The position numbers were made by a program, and so were the translations under genes. Under the pieces are notes generated by a model. The model had not been told where the DNA came from. It saw only the letters and a program-made list of their open reading frames with translations, and searched no databases. Shown here piece by piece: positions 12,101 to 24,961 of a stretch of 64,000 nucleotides of DNA (positions are counted from its first letter, which is position 1; each line of letters opens with the position of its first letter). Source of the DNA: Rhizaria sp. SCN 62-66 (taxonomy: Eukaryota > Rhizaria, unplaced); contig MEDY01000107.1 of NCBI GenBank assembly GCA_001724265.1, positions 1 to 64,000 on the forward strand, read 5' to 3'.

Positions 12101-15100
12101 CGACATCGAGATCGATGGCGGGAGCGCCACCGCTGACCCAGCTGGGCCAGGCGCAGTCCAGGGTTCCGCTGCCGCGGCTGACGCGGCTGTGATTACCGCT
12201 TTCATGGCTGAGGCTGCCGCCTCTCAGGCGAGATATGAGGTTGATACAACTCGAGATGGTACCGACGAGGACTCCACAAGACTTGAGGGCGAGACAGAGA
12301 GTGCAGAGACGGTGGAAAGCGCGCGGGCAGATTTATGGGCCCGCGTGCACGCGCGTGTTTCTGACGCCGCAGCTGCACGCACGGAGCGTCGCCATGAAAT
12401 CGCAACGCACTTAGGCTTCTACCGCGCCCTCATGCTCGCGCAAACTCTTGGCGACGCGCTCCCGCTTGCCCGCGTGCTGGGCCTTACCGTCTTCGACGAC
12501 AACGCCGACGCTGAAAGCATCGACCCTGCAGCGACGCCGGTGTTGGCGACGCTGCGCGCGATGTCTGCGCCCGCCGCTGCTCAGCGCGTGTTTGGCAGCA
12601 GCGTGCTCGCGCGCCCTCTGTGCCGCCGCCTGCGTCTGTGGAGTCCCGGCCACCGCGGCGCCGCCCGGCGCGCGGACGTCGCCGCCCTCGCCGCTGACGC
12701 TGCGCTTTCTGGTAGCGGCGCACAGTCGATCGCTGAGTTTGCAACAGAGCCCTGGGTCGATGAGTCGTTCCCGCCCGTCAAGGCCACGCTGCTGGGCAAG
12801 TTCTTCACGCCGGCCCCCGCCGCCATCATCGCACACGGCGCGCCTGCCGCAGCGCCCAGCCCCGCAGTCGCCGCGGGCCGTTTCGCAGCGGTGCCCCTGG
12901 ACGAGCCCTGGCGCCGCGCCTACAGCGCCGGTGTCCGCAGTGGCGGCGCGCCGCCGCCCCGGTACCCGCCGTGGGTGGTTGCCCCGACGCTTCCCTTCGC
13001 GCCGCCGCCGTCGGTGCGCTCGCTGGCGCACGCCCCGCCCGGTCTAGGCGCACTGCCGACGCACTGCCGCGTCGTGTGGCTGCGCCCCTGTGAGTACCTC
13101 GCGCTGCTGCCGCAGTCCGTCTTCCTCAAGGGCACGCCCGGCGTGGCGGCGGTGGACCAACGCGCGCAGTTTGCCGCCGTGGCCACCGCGCTCCAGCTGG
13201 GCCGTTTGCTCAAGGACTCTCAAGTCTCAGACGCCAGCGAGTCCGTCTCGGCGTCGCACATGGCGGCCGCGCTGCTGTTGAGCGCGCCCGTGCCCATGCT
13301 TCCGCCCGGCGCGCCTGCCTCGCTTGTGGGGCCCATCTCGGCGCGCTCGTTCTCTGCCGCGCAAGTCACCGCGGCGGCGACCGAGGCCGGTGTCCGGCTT
13401 GCAGCGCCGCAGCCCGGCGCGCTGCCGCGGGCGCACCTTGCGGCGCGTGCATGGCGCGCGGAGGACATTGTGCCGTCGCCTGCGGCGGCGTCGGGCGCTG
13501 TGGCCTCGGTCCTCGCGGCGCTATGCGCGCGGCAGGCTGAGACCGAGCGCCGTGCTGTGTTTGCACCGTGCTACCGCGCTATCGCGAACGACGACGGCGA
13601 TGGTCGCAGTAGTGGTGAGGACGACGAAGAGGAGGACCACGATATGCATCATAGCGTTGAGCGTGATGCTCATGACGAGACCGATGCGATCGAGGCGAGT
13701 CAAGTTGCCCAGATGCAGCAACGTCCTCGTCGTCGCGGCCGCAAAATGGGTTTGGCACGGCTGCCCGATGGTGCACCAGCGGCAATGGTGTCGCAACAAA
13801 TTGCTACAACGGCGCTGTTGCCTTCTGCACTCTGTGCCGGTGTTCCTGTTGCTGCTCATTTGCTTTCGCAATCCAACGACAACGTTGCTGACGCATCGAC
13901 ATCCAATGACGGCCGCACACGCCGCCTCCCGCGTCTGCTTCCCTGTTTGCTCTCTGAACACTCTGGAATGACTGTGAGCACGCTCGCTGGCGCCGCCGCA
14001 GCCGCACGCACAGTGCGACTTGCCGGTATCGAGCCCGCGCTCAGCGCCGCCGCGGACCGCACGCGCCGTCGCGGTGCGCTGGCCTCTGACCCGGCCGAGG
14101 CTGTCGCCCAGAGTTGCCTTGATCCCGCGGCCGCTGCTCTTGCCAGCGCGGCCGGCGCAGTCGCAGCCACCGCGCTCGCAGCCGCAGGCAGCGCGGACGC
14201 CGACGGTAGCTCTGATCTGCGCAACGTCGGCTGGCGCGGCTCCGGCGGCCTTGCTGCCGCGGCACTGCGCACGGTCATCGGCGCCGAGTCGCGCGTGCGC
14301 TCCGACGTCGCTGTGTGGAAGAGCGAAGTCGAGGCCGGACTGCGTGCCGCAGACGGTGACGCCGTGCCCGTGCCTGAGGGACTGTGGGCCGCCGCGTGGG
14401 AAGCGGCTGAGATGCTTGTGGACGCCGCACGTGAAGAGTTCCAGCGCGCGCTTACTGCGGCACACGTGTCGGCTGCCGCGGCAAAGATCGCCGAGACCAA
14501 GGCAGCCGCCGGCGGCGCCGACACCGCTGTTGCGGTCTCGACCGGAAAATCAGGAGCTGCGGGGCAGAGCAAGTCAGCGAAGAAGGCTGCGAAGAAGGCT
14601 GCCAACGCGACTGGCGCAGCGACTGCGACCGCAGCTGCTGCAGTCACCGCTGCCGAACAGATCGACATCCCTCCTGCGGGGGTGCGGCTGTTGGCGCGCG
14701 CGCTGACCGCACTGATCGTCGGCGACGGTGACTGTTCTGGAGTTGCCAATGACCTGGCTGCCACTGCACCGCCCGTACCGGCTCCAGCACCGCGCGCCGC
14801 CGCCCAGGCTGCTGCCCAGGCCGCGATGCTGGGTGGCGGGCTGGGTGGCGTTGTGGAGCAGCAACTGTACTTGCTGACGCGCGCGTTGGTGGACGAGAGC
14901 ATTTCGCTCGAGTGGCGTCAGCGGCGCGCGCTGCGGCTTGTCTATGCGGCCGCGGCACGTCTGCTACCGCTCACCCCTTCCGCAACTTCTACCACTGCCG
15001 CCTCTAGTGCTCGTGTTGCAGCTGCCTCCGCGTCGGCCGATGGAGGCGTCAGCGAAAGCGGCACTGAAGGTGCTGACGTTACAGGGCGCTACGTGCCCCC

Positions 15101-18100
15101 AGCGCCGCAATGGGTGAGTCCGCACGCCTTCGTGCTACAACCGATGCCGACGTCCGTGTGGCTGCCGCCCGCGCCCGACGCGCCGTCGACTGTGCCTGCG
15201 CCCGCCAGCGCCGTGCCCCCGCGCTGGGATGCGCCGCGCACGGCGACCATGTTCGGCTCCAGCGGGCTCATGCGCTCGCTGCCGCTGCGCCCCAGCGCAC
15301 TCGCGCGCGGCGTCCCGGCCGCGGCCGTGCTTCGTCGTCGCGGCTATGTGGCGGGCGCCTATGCGGCGTGTCCGTTGACTCCGCTTGGAGACGACATCAG
15401 GCATTGGATTTCAGACTCAGAGTCTGATGACGACGACGGCGGAAACCGTGACAACCGCACTGCGGCCGCGCGGTCTATGCCGACAGGACCCATCCCTTCA
15501 GTCGGACCTGGTACTGTGAACACCCACGCTTTGACTGTGCTGCGTGCTGAGTGGCGCCAATGGGCGCGTGCTGCGCGCGACACTGCGGCGACCTCTGGCG
15601 CGAGCGCGCGCGTGGCGCTGCCTCCTGCGCCGCCCACGCCGTTGCAGGTTGCGACGGGACTTGCGCTGCGCGAGGGCATTGTGCAGCGGTTCGTTCAAGA
15701 GGCTATTCATGCCGCTGCGGCCACGCTGCTGCCGCCGTCTGCGGGCCCCGCGGCGGCCGTGTTGCCCAGCTCGACTACCGCCGTCGCTGCCGAGGCCGCT
15801 ACAGCGGTCACGCTCGCAGCCGCCACCGCCGCCGCCGCGTCTTCATCGGCCTCGTGGTCGTCGTCGTCGTCTTCACAATCCGCGCGCCTCAACACTGGCG
15901 CGGGCGCGGTGACCGGGGCGGCGGTCGTCGCGGGCTCCGGCACGGGCGCGGTGTGCGTGCGGCTGTGGCGCGATGGCGCGCCCGTGGACGTGTGGGTCGA
16001 CGATCGCCTGCCGTTCCTCCAGACCGTCACCGAGGAGGAGGCGCTCTGGGCCGCGCGGGGGCCCGCCGCGGCCGCTAGGAGCGCCGCCGTGCAGCGCCGT
16101 GCGCGCAAGCGCGACCACAACGGCGGCGGCAACAACAGCAAACAGGCGCAGCGGCGCGCGCAGGCTGCGGCGGCTGCGGCTGCCGCGGACGGGCCGATTG
16201 TCCGCGACGCGCACGACGACAGCGACGACGACGGCGACGACGAAGCTGACCGCGCTCGCCGTGCCGACGCCGCGTTTGTTGCAGCCGGCACCGCCGCCGC
16301 TGCTGCCGCCGTGGCCGCTGGCAACCCGTTTACTTCGCTGCCGGCTGACGGCGCGGGGATCGCGGGCGCGGCGCACACCAGCGGCAGCGGCGGCTTCGAC
16401 TTCGGCGCCCGCGCGCGTGCGCTGTGGCCGTCGACGACCGAGACGCCCGCGCGCGAGCTGGATGCGCCGACAAGCCGGCTCAACGGCTTCGGCGCGGCGT
16501 GGGCCACAGTCACCGGTCTCGTGCCTGCGTTCACGCACGCGCGCGACCCGTGCGACGTGTGGCCCGCGTTGGTCGAGAAGGCGCTCGCCAAACTTTGGTC
16601 CAGCCACGACGCCACGGCCGCAGCCACCGCCGCGGGCGAGGCCGCTGCTGCAGCTGCCGCAGAGCAGGGTTTTTCGGCCGAGGAAGCCGCCGCGGCAGTG
16701 GCGGAGGCGCAGGCAAGTGTGACTGTGCATGGTGGTTACGACGTGCTCGAGGGCCTGTCTCCCCGTCCCGCGCTTGAGGCACTGTGCCGCTCCGCCCCGG
16801 GCACCGTTGCGCTCGACACCGCAGCCGCGCTGGCCGAGGCCCGCAGCGGCGGCAGCGGTGGCGCGGTCGCTACCACGACCAGCATGGACGAGGCCTGGCG
16901 CCTTGTGTCGCGCGTTGTTGGCGAGGCTGGCGCCATCGGAGGTGGCTCCACGGGCCCCGGCGGCGGCTCCGGCTCCGGCATTGCACTCGTGTACTCGGTT
17001 GATACTCAGACTGTGGCCACGCGCCAGCGCCAGATGCGTGCCGTGCCGCGCGGCAACGCGCACACTGAGCCCTTAACAGCGCCGGAGCCTGGCATTTCCG
17101 CCGCGGCTGTGCCCGTGCCGTTCCGCGTGTCTACTGCGTCGACGGCTAGCGAATCAGGCTTTGCGCTCGCCGCACCCACGCCCTTCATCGTGCTCGAGAC
17201 GGCCGTTTTCGCAGCGTCCGACGCCGACGCCGACGCGGACCTGCGCGGTGGCGTGCAGATCGCGGACGACGCCGCAGACACGGACGCCACTGCCGCCGCC
17301 CCCGGTGCCGGCGCGGCCGGTGCGAGCGGGGTTGACCAGCCGCAGCGGCTGCAGCGCATGGTGCGACTGCGGTCCGTGGGACAGCCCGTGCTGTGGCCTG
17401 GCGCAGTCACACAGAGCGCGGCGTCACACGGCCGCGGGCGCGCCTCTACTGTCGCAGCAACTGCACTTGCGCTTGCGAACAACCACGGCGCGGCGGCAGT
17501 CGCCGCCACTGCGGCCGCTGGCTCCGACGCTGCTGCTGGCCAAGCTGGCACCGGCTCTAGCGCTCAGGGTGCTGCATCGAGTGCAGGCGGGCAGACTAAC
17601 GCTGTGACAAGTGGTGCGGCTCTTAGCTCGCAGCTGTTGCCGTCGCAGTTGACTGCAGCCGCTGGCCTGTCCGTGGCGGGCGCCTTCTGGATGCCGTTCG
17701 AGGACTTCTTGTTGCACTTCAGCGACCTGCACTTCGTCACAGCGCCCTCGCAGCAACCGACGTGGTGCGTGCGCCGCGTGCACTCTGCCTGGCACCCGCT
17801 ACCGAGCCCGAACCCGGCGGACCCGCCTGTGGTCGGCTTTAGCTGGGACTTGACTGCTGCACCACAGATGCTGCTCACAGTGCCTTCCTCGCGCTCTCTG
17901 CGCTGCAACGCCGAGGCCCGTCTCTGCGTTGCAGGTGCCGCGCTTCTGCTTGCCGGCCTGCAGAACCCGTCCCCACGAGCCGCGCGCGCGCCTCAGCTGA
18001 CGTCCGCCTCCAATGGCGCTGGCAACAACGAGCGGTCGCTCGCAGCACTGCAGTCCGCCGTAGCTGCTGAGGGTGAGCTCGCCCAGTTGCTCCACAGCCT

Positions 18101-19094
18101 ATCGAGCCGCTCCGTCGTCTCCACTCTCTCGCGCAACGGCGCTTCCGGTGCTTTAGGCGACCGTGTGGGCAGCCGCGACGAGGCGTTGCTGCTCGCGTCG
18201 TTCAAGTCTTCGCTGCGGTCCGCGCGCACGTCGTCCGCGCAGCGCCTGCTTTGGTCCCGGTCGACGGCCGCCGGTGCGTCGCCGTCGCTCGAGGCACGCC
18301 TGCTCGCCGCCGCGGCCGCCGCCAGCGCTTTGGGCGCCGCTGAGCGCGCGCTCCGTGGCTTCCTGGGTGCCGCGCGCGCGACCGCGCTGCGCAGCGCTGT
18401 GACCGACACGCTCGCAGCCCGGCACGCCGCCGTGTCCGCGCTCGCTGCGCCGGCTTCTGTCACAGTCGCCGCCGCAGCGTCTGCGGCCACAGCCGCTGCG
18501 GTGTCCGCCGCAGCCAAGGCCCCGCTGCGCTCATCGGAGCGCGCTGCGACCAGCGCTATCGTGCGCGAGGACACCACCGCTGCGGCTGCGGCTGGCACAG
18601 GGATGGCGGGCGCGCGCGAGACCTGCGTGGTGCACGTGGAGCTGGAGCAGCAGGAGGACCCAGACGACCACTACCCCGCCATCACCGTCTTCCTCGTTGC
18701 GCCTGACGGCGTCGCGCGCCGCGTGCCGCTCGCCGCGGTCCGTCGCGGCCGCGTCGACGAGCCCGGGGCCGACGTGCCGCGTGACGAGGACGGGCTGCCA
18801 ACTCGCGCGGGCCACCGCCGCGCCGCCACGGTCGCGGACCTCGAGGCCGCAGTGCTGCCCGTGCCGCAGGGCTTTGTGCGCGCGCGCACCGTCGCTGGCA
18901 GCGTGCTGGTCGCGGCGGATGTCGAGTATACCGTCGTGCCGTGCATCTTAGCACCTGCAGCGACCTCGGGAACTTCACCGGCTCCGGTTCAGGAAGACGA
19001 AGATGGGCCGAAACCGGTGCCGCCCGTGCTGTTCCAGCTGCGGGTGGCGTGCCACATGGAGCTGGAGCTGCGCGAGCTTGCTGCTGGCGAGTGA
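3125..19094 (+). CDS. Giant DEK1-type transmembrane calpain homologue, predicted catalytically dead
   Basis: About 5,275 residues. The start ATG at 3125 lies in the context TACCATGA; stop TGA. An intron lies at 3326-3466 and a one-base frame break near 6530. More than 20 hydrophobic segments (coding 3150-4370 and 7410-10800) alternate with Ala/Gly/Ser/polyQ-rich loops, as in plant DEK1. The C-terminal part (from about residue 3940) is calpain-like: VRLWRDG..VDVWVDDRLPFL (about 4235-4250), WPALVEKALAKLW and a GGYDVLEG segment, FWMPFEDFLLHF (about 4806), the domain that follows, and a terminal calpain-type beta-sandwich (about 5116-5268, ending in EYTVVPC...LRVACHMELEL). The active site is lost: the GHAYSV-type His motif reads LVYSV (Leu), the RLRNPW-type Asn motif reads RLRSVG (Ser), and no Cys sits in a GDCW-like context. 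Known DEK1 is a plasma-membrane regulator; here a non-proteolytic scaffold or sensor is inferred. Confidence 0.85.
3326..3466 (+). other. Intron in the calpain-like gene (141 nt)
   Basis: Donor GTACGT follows codon 67; the acceptor is a pyrimidine-rich ...CACCCCAG before TCGCACATG. Phase 0. The length is a multiple of three with no in-frame stop, so the frame stays open if it is retained, but the encoded stretch has no coding bias and falls between well-behaved segments. Confidence 0.75.
6500..6535 (+). other. Frame break in the calpain-like gene
   Basis: Up to about 6525 the coding frame is the one of the ATG at 3125. From about 6531 onward it is the frame one base further on, which stays open to 19094. 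Beyond the switch the first frame becomes Arg/His-rich and ends at TGA 6728-6730. The stretch is extremely GC-rich with a GGGG run at 6526-6529. I found no GT-AG intron of suitable length. A one-base assembly error is most likely; a programmed frameshift is possible. Confidence 0.7.
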
Positions 19095-19855
19095 TGGGCT
19101 TCATGATGCGTTTCCTGATGCACGTTCTAGAGTTAACGTGACTGGCAAAGACATTAATGTGAACATTTCACCGTGCGGTGAGACAAGATACCGGTCAGAT
19201 TATTTTCTACAGTGTTAGACACTCAATAATCTGTGGGTGTTTTGATGAATTGATTAGTTTCATTTACGATTACAAAGATTTGATTCCACAAACTGCAGTG
19301 TTTTTGATACTGCTGCAAAGGCGACTTTTGTTTATTTTTTCAAAGAGCCTTTTAGGCGTAAACTTTACATAGAATCCATAATAAATGTATATTATTCCTT
19401 TTTCTACATTATATATCAAGTAAGTTTTGTTAATACGTTTCTCGGTTGTCTTCATCTTATCGCGGCAAATGCATCAGAAGCACCGTCCCGGTTGGAGAGC
19501 TAAACCAGGAGGTGTTTGACCGGATCAATCCGACCGAAATGCACCCAGCCCGGTCGACGCGGCAAGTGGATCGAGGAGACGACGCGTGGGTTTGTATCGT
19601 CGGATTTTGCCAGATTTCATAACGATGTATTTTCCTGCTGGAACTTTATTTGGGCCCTTCTGATCTATTTGCTCATTTTTTCATGCGCTTTTTACCGTAG
19701 CAACTTGCGTTTAGCGCAGGGATTTGCTTCTTCTTTCGCCTTCTCTCCTTGGTTTCTGGAGACTTCCAACGACTGGTGAACGACACTCATCCTCGACAGT
19801 GCCTTGCTTCCCCTAAGCTCTCGTCCTTTTTGGGGAGTGGTTGGACTACGTCACT
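19095..19855. other. Intergenic region, calpain to CDK
   Basis: 761 bases between two same-strand genes. The first 350 bases are AT-rich, consistent with a 3' UTR and terminator; the remainder is T/C-rich and should contain the CDK promoter and 5' UTR. No RNA gene or credible ORF is seen. Confidence 0.5.
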
Positions 19856-22795
19856 ATGTTGTCCCCTCCCCGCCGGCCTCCGTCGTCCATCCGACGACTC
19901 ACACCAATGCCTGGTAATCCAACCTCTCTCACTACCACAAGCCTCAGCCGAGCCCAGTCACGTTATGCGGACGACCTCCCGATCACCGCGCGCGGCACAG
20001 GTATGCGTACTGCGCGTCGCCCTGCAGGCGTCCCGCCTCTTGGGCCTGCTCTGAACACGACTTTCTTGACCTCTTCCGCTTCTGCCACCCTCCCAGCTGC
20101 TCATCTGCTCGCTCCGCCTGCAGCGGGCACAATCGCTGGATCTGTGGTCATCGCCCCGGCCGCTGGCATTCCCGTCGCTCCCGCACGCAACCATATGACC
20201 CACGCATTTTCATCTGGTCATTCCGCGCCTGTTACGTCGGCCCCCGTCCCGATTCCCCACGCTCCCGTGCCTACTCGCCTCGCCCCAGCTTCTACCAGCG
20301 GCATCCATGGTCAAGCTTCCCATGCTGTCGGCCCTACGGCCGCGTCTGCCGCGCCTGCGCCCGTGCCTGCGTCCACTCACAGCGCCCCACAGTCAGACTC
20401 CGGCCTGATGCCGTCCCCGCTGGTCGCTGTGCCGCTGCTTGCCTCTACCACGGTGACGGTAGACGCGACTGTGCACGAGCGCTACCTCATCCACGAGATG
20501 GTCGGCGAAGGCACCTACGGCGTCGTCTACCGCGCCCAGCATCGCGCCACAGGCACCCAGGTCGCCATCAAGATGCTGCGCCTGCAGTACCTCGAAGAGG
20601 GCGCGCCCGCGACGGCGGTGCGCGAGGCTGCGCTGCTCAAACAGTTAGCGCACTCGCACATCGTGTCCCTGCTCGACATCCTGCTCACGGACGACTCGCT
20701 CTGCCTCGTGTTCGAGTACATGGACGGCGACCTGCGCTCCTACCTTGACGCGTGCCCGCCCGGCGGCCTCGACCTGCTTACTACGCAATCGCTGCTGTTC
20801 CAGCTCCTGACTGCCGTCGAGCACTGCCACCGCCACCGTGTTCTGCACCGCGATATCAAGCCGCAGAACCTGCTCGTGTCGGCACAGGGCGACCTCAAGC
20901 TCGGCGACTTCGGCCTCGCGCGCTCTATCGCCGTGCCGTCCAACACGCTCACGGCCGACGTCGTCACGCTGTGGTACCGCGCGCCCGAGGTTCTGCTCGC
21001 CGCGCCGCTCTACGGACCCGCGCTCGACATATGGGCCGTGGGCTGCGTGCTGGCTGAGATGGCGCTGGGCGACCCCGTCTTCTGCGGCTCCGGCGTCGCG
21101 GACCAGCTCAACCACATCTTCGCGCTCACCGGCACGCCCACGGCCGCTGACTGGCCCGAGTTCACGTCGCTGCCGGGCTACTCGACGGCGTTCCCACCGT
21201 ACCCGCGCGCGCACTTCGCGTCCGTGTTCGCGTGCCTCGGCCCCGACGGCGCTGACTTGCTCGATCGCATGCTCGTCAGCGACCCCGCGCGTCGCATCAC
21301 GGCTCGCGACGCGCTCAAGCACCGCTTCTTCGACGGCTTGCGCCACGCCGCCGCCGCAGCCGCTTACGCTACGAGCAAGCTCTACGAAGCGACCGCGCGC
21401 GCCGCACCAGCGGTTGCCGAGTCCAAGTCCGACTCTACCTCGGACGCTACAAGTGACAACGCGAACTCCAACGCCCCGCATCTGTCGCCGACGCGGATGC
21501 TGCAGTCGCTCACGTCGCTGTTTGTCGCGTCCGGTGGCGTCAGCTCGGCGCTGCTCGTCACGGAGACTGCAGAGACCTCGCCGTCCATCGGCTCGGCATC
21601 CTTCGCTCACGGTAACAACAGCAATACTAGCGTGAGTCCAGCGACGGCTGACACTGCAAACGCTTGTGCCACGAACAGCACTGGTACTGGGTCCAACAAG
21701 TCCTCGCCGAGTGATGCAGCCCTCGCAGTCAGTGGCACGCAGTCCGTCAGCGACTCCGGCCGCGCGGGCAACGGCAGCCAGGCCCAAATGAGCTTGTATT
21801 TGAGCGCCGCCGACGACGACACGGACGCCAACTGCATGACTGCGACGGTTGCCGCGACCGCGCTCGCAGCGGCCAACGCTGCTGCGATGATGAAGCGCGT
21901 GTCGCCGACGTCGGGCATCGCACTGCCTCCGGACCCGCTGCCGTCCAACGGCCGCCTGTCCCCCCGCACGCCCGCGGCCCACTGCGCGCGCTGCGGCCGT
22001 GACCTCCCGTCGCTGGACGCACACATGCAGCAGGGCGGCTTTTACCCCTACGCCAACGGCAGCGTCGCGGGGCACGCCGCGTCGTGCTATTGCGGCGACG
22101 AGTCGGCGCAGTTGTCCTCGGCCCCCGCCACCACAGTGCCGGCCGCGACGACGGGCGACCTCTCCGGCCTGTCGGCGGGCCAGCTGTCCACGACGGTGTC
22201 CGGGATGCAGCAGCACGCGTCGCGCTCCGGCGCCACGTCCGTCGCAGGCAGCTACAGCTACGCCCCGTCGAGCCAGCACCACTGCGGCGGCTCGCCGGGC
22301 TTCGCGCCCTCGTCCGCGGTCACGATGCCGCCCGCGCTCACGCCCGCGGTGTGCCTCATTGGCGTCCCGGCGCGCGGGCCCGCGTCCGGCGCCGACAGCA
22401 ACAACTCTGGCACGCCGCGCTCTGCGCCGACGACCAACGTGCTCTTGCAGCACACCGCCGACGTCTCCACCGCTGCGTCCACCGGCGCGCTGCCGTCGAC
22501 CGCGAGCATGTCCGGCTCCGGCAGCAACTGCCACATGAGCCAGCTCTCCTCGCTTGGCAGCAGCTCGCAGGCCCACCCCGCGAGCCACGCGCCGAGTGCC
22601 GCGGCGTCCCAGTCTGCGGCGTCGCAGCGCGGACTTAAGCACACGCGCGAGAGCAGCCGCGGCAGTCTGTCGGCGGTGATGCACTCACGCGCCAGTCTCT
22701 CGGGCACGCTGCCGTCGACCGTCGTCGCCTCCACCGCCGGCTCCGCGGCCACCGCCTCCACGTTCTCGGGCGGCTCCTACGGCTACGGTCAGCAG

Positions 22796-22872
<77 letters not shown>

Positions 22873-24961
22873 CCCCTTGAGTAGCAGCAGCTCTAGCAGC
22901 TCCAGCAGCAGCAGTGCGAGCAATTTCGATGGAACCAGTGGCCGTGGCCTTCAGGGCCGTTCCAGCGGTGCCAGCGGTAGTGCCGCCGGCGGTATGATGA
23001 GCGCAAGCAGCCACTCCAGCTCCAGCTCCTCGTCGAGCAGCGGCAGCAGCTTCGGCTACACGACTGGCGTGCAGGCGTCCGTCGTCTGCCGCTGCGGCAG
23101 CTCTCTCTCTGCCATCCCCGGCGAGTGCCCCCGCTGCGCCGACGCCGCTGATGTCGCCGCAGCCAACATCCTTTCCGCGCGCGTGCGCCCGCGCGACACG
23201 TCGGCTTCGTTCTCGTCCACCGCGCGCGCTGCGCCGATGTCGCTCGCCGTCGCGGGCCTCACCGCCGGACTTGCCGCGAACGGTCTCGGCACCCCGATGA
23301 GCTTTAACAGCAACAACAGCAGCAACAACAACTCGAGCAGCGTTGGCGGTCTCCAGCTGAGCATGCCCGCCAGCACGATTGCGCCGTCCTCAGAGGTGTC
23401 TTCTGGTCCGTACTCTGTATCGCTGCCCGAGGCCGCCGGTCCGCTGTCGCCCACGCCCAACAACACCAACGTGAGCCCCGTCGCGCCGCACTTCGTCGTC
23501 CGCACCGCCACCACCGTCGTCGGCAACGCTAACGCTAGCGCAAACGCGAACGGCGGCAACGCATCCACCGCGGTGTCGTCTTCGAGCAAGCTGCACCCGT
23601 GCTCTTCCCCTGATCACACCATCTCTGCCACTGCCACTGCGACTGCCGCTGCGGGTCCGGCCGCCGGCGCGCGCCCCGCGGCCCTGACGGGCGTGGCGTC
23701 TGGCGGCGGCGCGGGCTTCCAGCTTGCCGGCGCGCCCTTGCCCGACGCCGCCGACGCGCACGCCGTCAGCAGCAAGCGCGCCGGGCCGCCGCGCGTGCTG
23801 GGCCGCACCATGTCGGACCCGCTGTCGCCACTAGAGTTGCTGCCGTCGCCGACCACGATCGCCACCACGGCCGCCGCGGCTGCCGCGGTCGCAGGCGCAG
23901 GGCCCGGCTGTGTTACGCCCGCATCGACGCTCCAGGCCACCGAGTCTGGTGTCACTGGCGCGAATGGTGCCACTGCGACCAAGTCTATCGGTGTGTTCAC
24001 CTTTGGCGCGCCGCTTCCGCCTACGCACCCCTCGGCTCCGACTGCGTCCATTGCCAATGATGCTGCGAAGCCTGCTGTGCCCGCTACTGTCGCTGATGCT
24101 TCTGCTGCTCCTGTTGCTGCCGTTACTGCGCCTTTGCGTCATCTGTGTGGGCCGTTTCCGTGGATCCGCATTCCGCTGCGCGCACTGCTCTCGCTCGCAC
24201 ACCGCGTCCTGCTGCGTCAGTTGCCCGTCAACACCGCCGGCGCGATGTCAGAGATGCCGATGCTCGGTCTCAGTCACCACGCTCTGCAGGCTGACGCGGC
24301 CGCAAGCGCTGGCTGCCCCGTCGCGCCGTCCGCGGTCGCCACCGTCGCTGGCGCCGCGCGCGCGGACCCTGTCAACGGCGCTCGCGCGACCGCGCTCACG
24401 GTGCTGACGCACGCCGTGGCGACAGTGATCGCGCTCGCGCTGTACCGCGGCCCGCCGCTCGTGACGCCGCTGCCGCTGCCCGAGCACGTGCCGCGGCGCC
24501 CGCGCTCGCGGCCTGCTTCACCGTGCGGCGACAGCACCGCGGACCACTCGATGTGGCAGCTGTCCCCACCGCGCTCGCGCGCCACCTCCTTAGCCATGGC
24601 ACCTGCGCCGGCCTCAGCCTCCATGGGCGACGTGTCCGGGCTGAGCGCCGCCGCCATGACCCCGGCCGTGGCTGTCGCTGCGCCGGCGACCCAGAGCCGC
24701 GGTGACGGCGCCGCGGAGGCGATGCCCGCGGGCGCCGTGGGGCGCATTGGCAGCATGTACGTGTTGCCCGGCGCGACCTACGCGGCCGCCGCTGCGCCGC
24801 GGCCGGGGTGTGCTGCGCTGCGCGTGCAGGGCGCCGTCGCGATGCGGCGCCGCGTGCGCTACGGTACCAGTCTCAAGCTGGGTTCCTCCGTCTCGCACGT
24901 GCTGGCTGCGGTCAAGCGTCTTGTTTTTGTCACCGAACGCGACCTTGATTGGCTCCTCTAA
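19856..24961 (+). CDS. Cyclin-dependent kinase (CDK5/Pho85-like) with giant low-complexity C-terminus
   Basis: 1,701 residues from ATG 19856 to TAA. The kinase domain (about 209-492) is intact: Gly loop GEGTYGVV, VAIK lysine, a cyclin-binding helix of PSTAIRE type read as APATAVRE, HRDIKPQNLL catalytic loop, DFGLAR, and activation segment NTLTADVVTLWYRAPE with the activating Thr kept. The NT(L/F) segment before VVTLWYRAPE recalls Pho85/CDK5 rather than CDK1. A 208-residue Ala/Pro/Ser-rich N-terminal extension precedes it. About 1,200 residues follow, mostly Ser/Ala/Asn-rich, with a 27-Gln tract, poly-Ser, and two Cys-pair segments (CARCGRDL...CYCGDE near residue 707-745; CRCGSS...CPRC near 1080-1095) that may bind metal. 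A last GC-rich segment ends in RLVFVTERDLDWLL. A cyclin partner is expected; the tail's function is unknown. Confidence 0.92.
22790..22870 (+). repeat. CAG/CAA trinucleotide tract encoding 27 glutamines
   Basis: 27 in-frame CAG or CAA codons, interrupted by CAA in the first half and pure CAG in the second half, inside the CDK tail. AGC/TCC-type Ser repeats follow directly. Length polymorphism is likely. Confidence 0.95.

Noticed and set aside
20645-22684. Long - strand open frame (679 codons) opposite the CDK gene
   Set aside because: Arg/Gly/Val-rich shadow of a GC-rich coding strand; the kinase on the + strand has unmistakable motifs.
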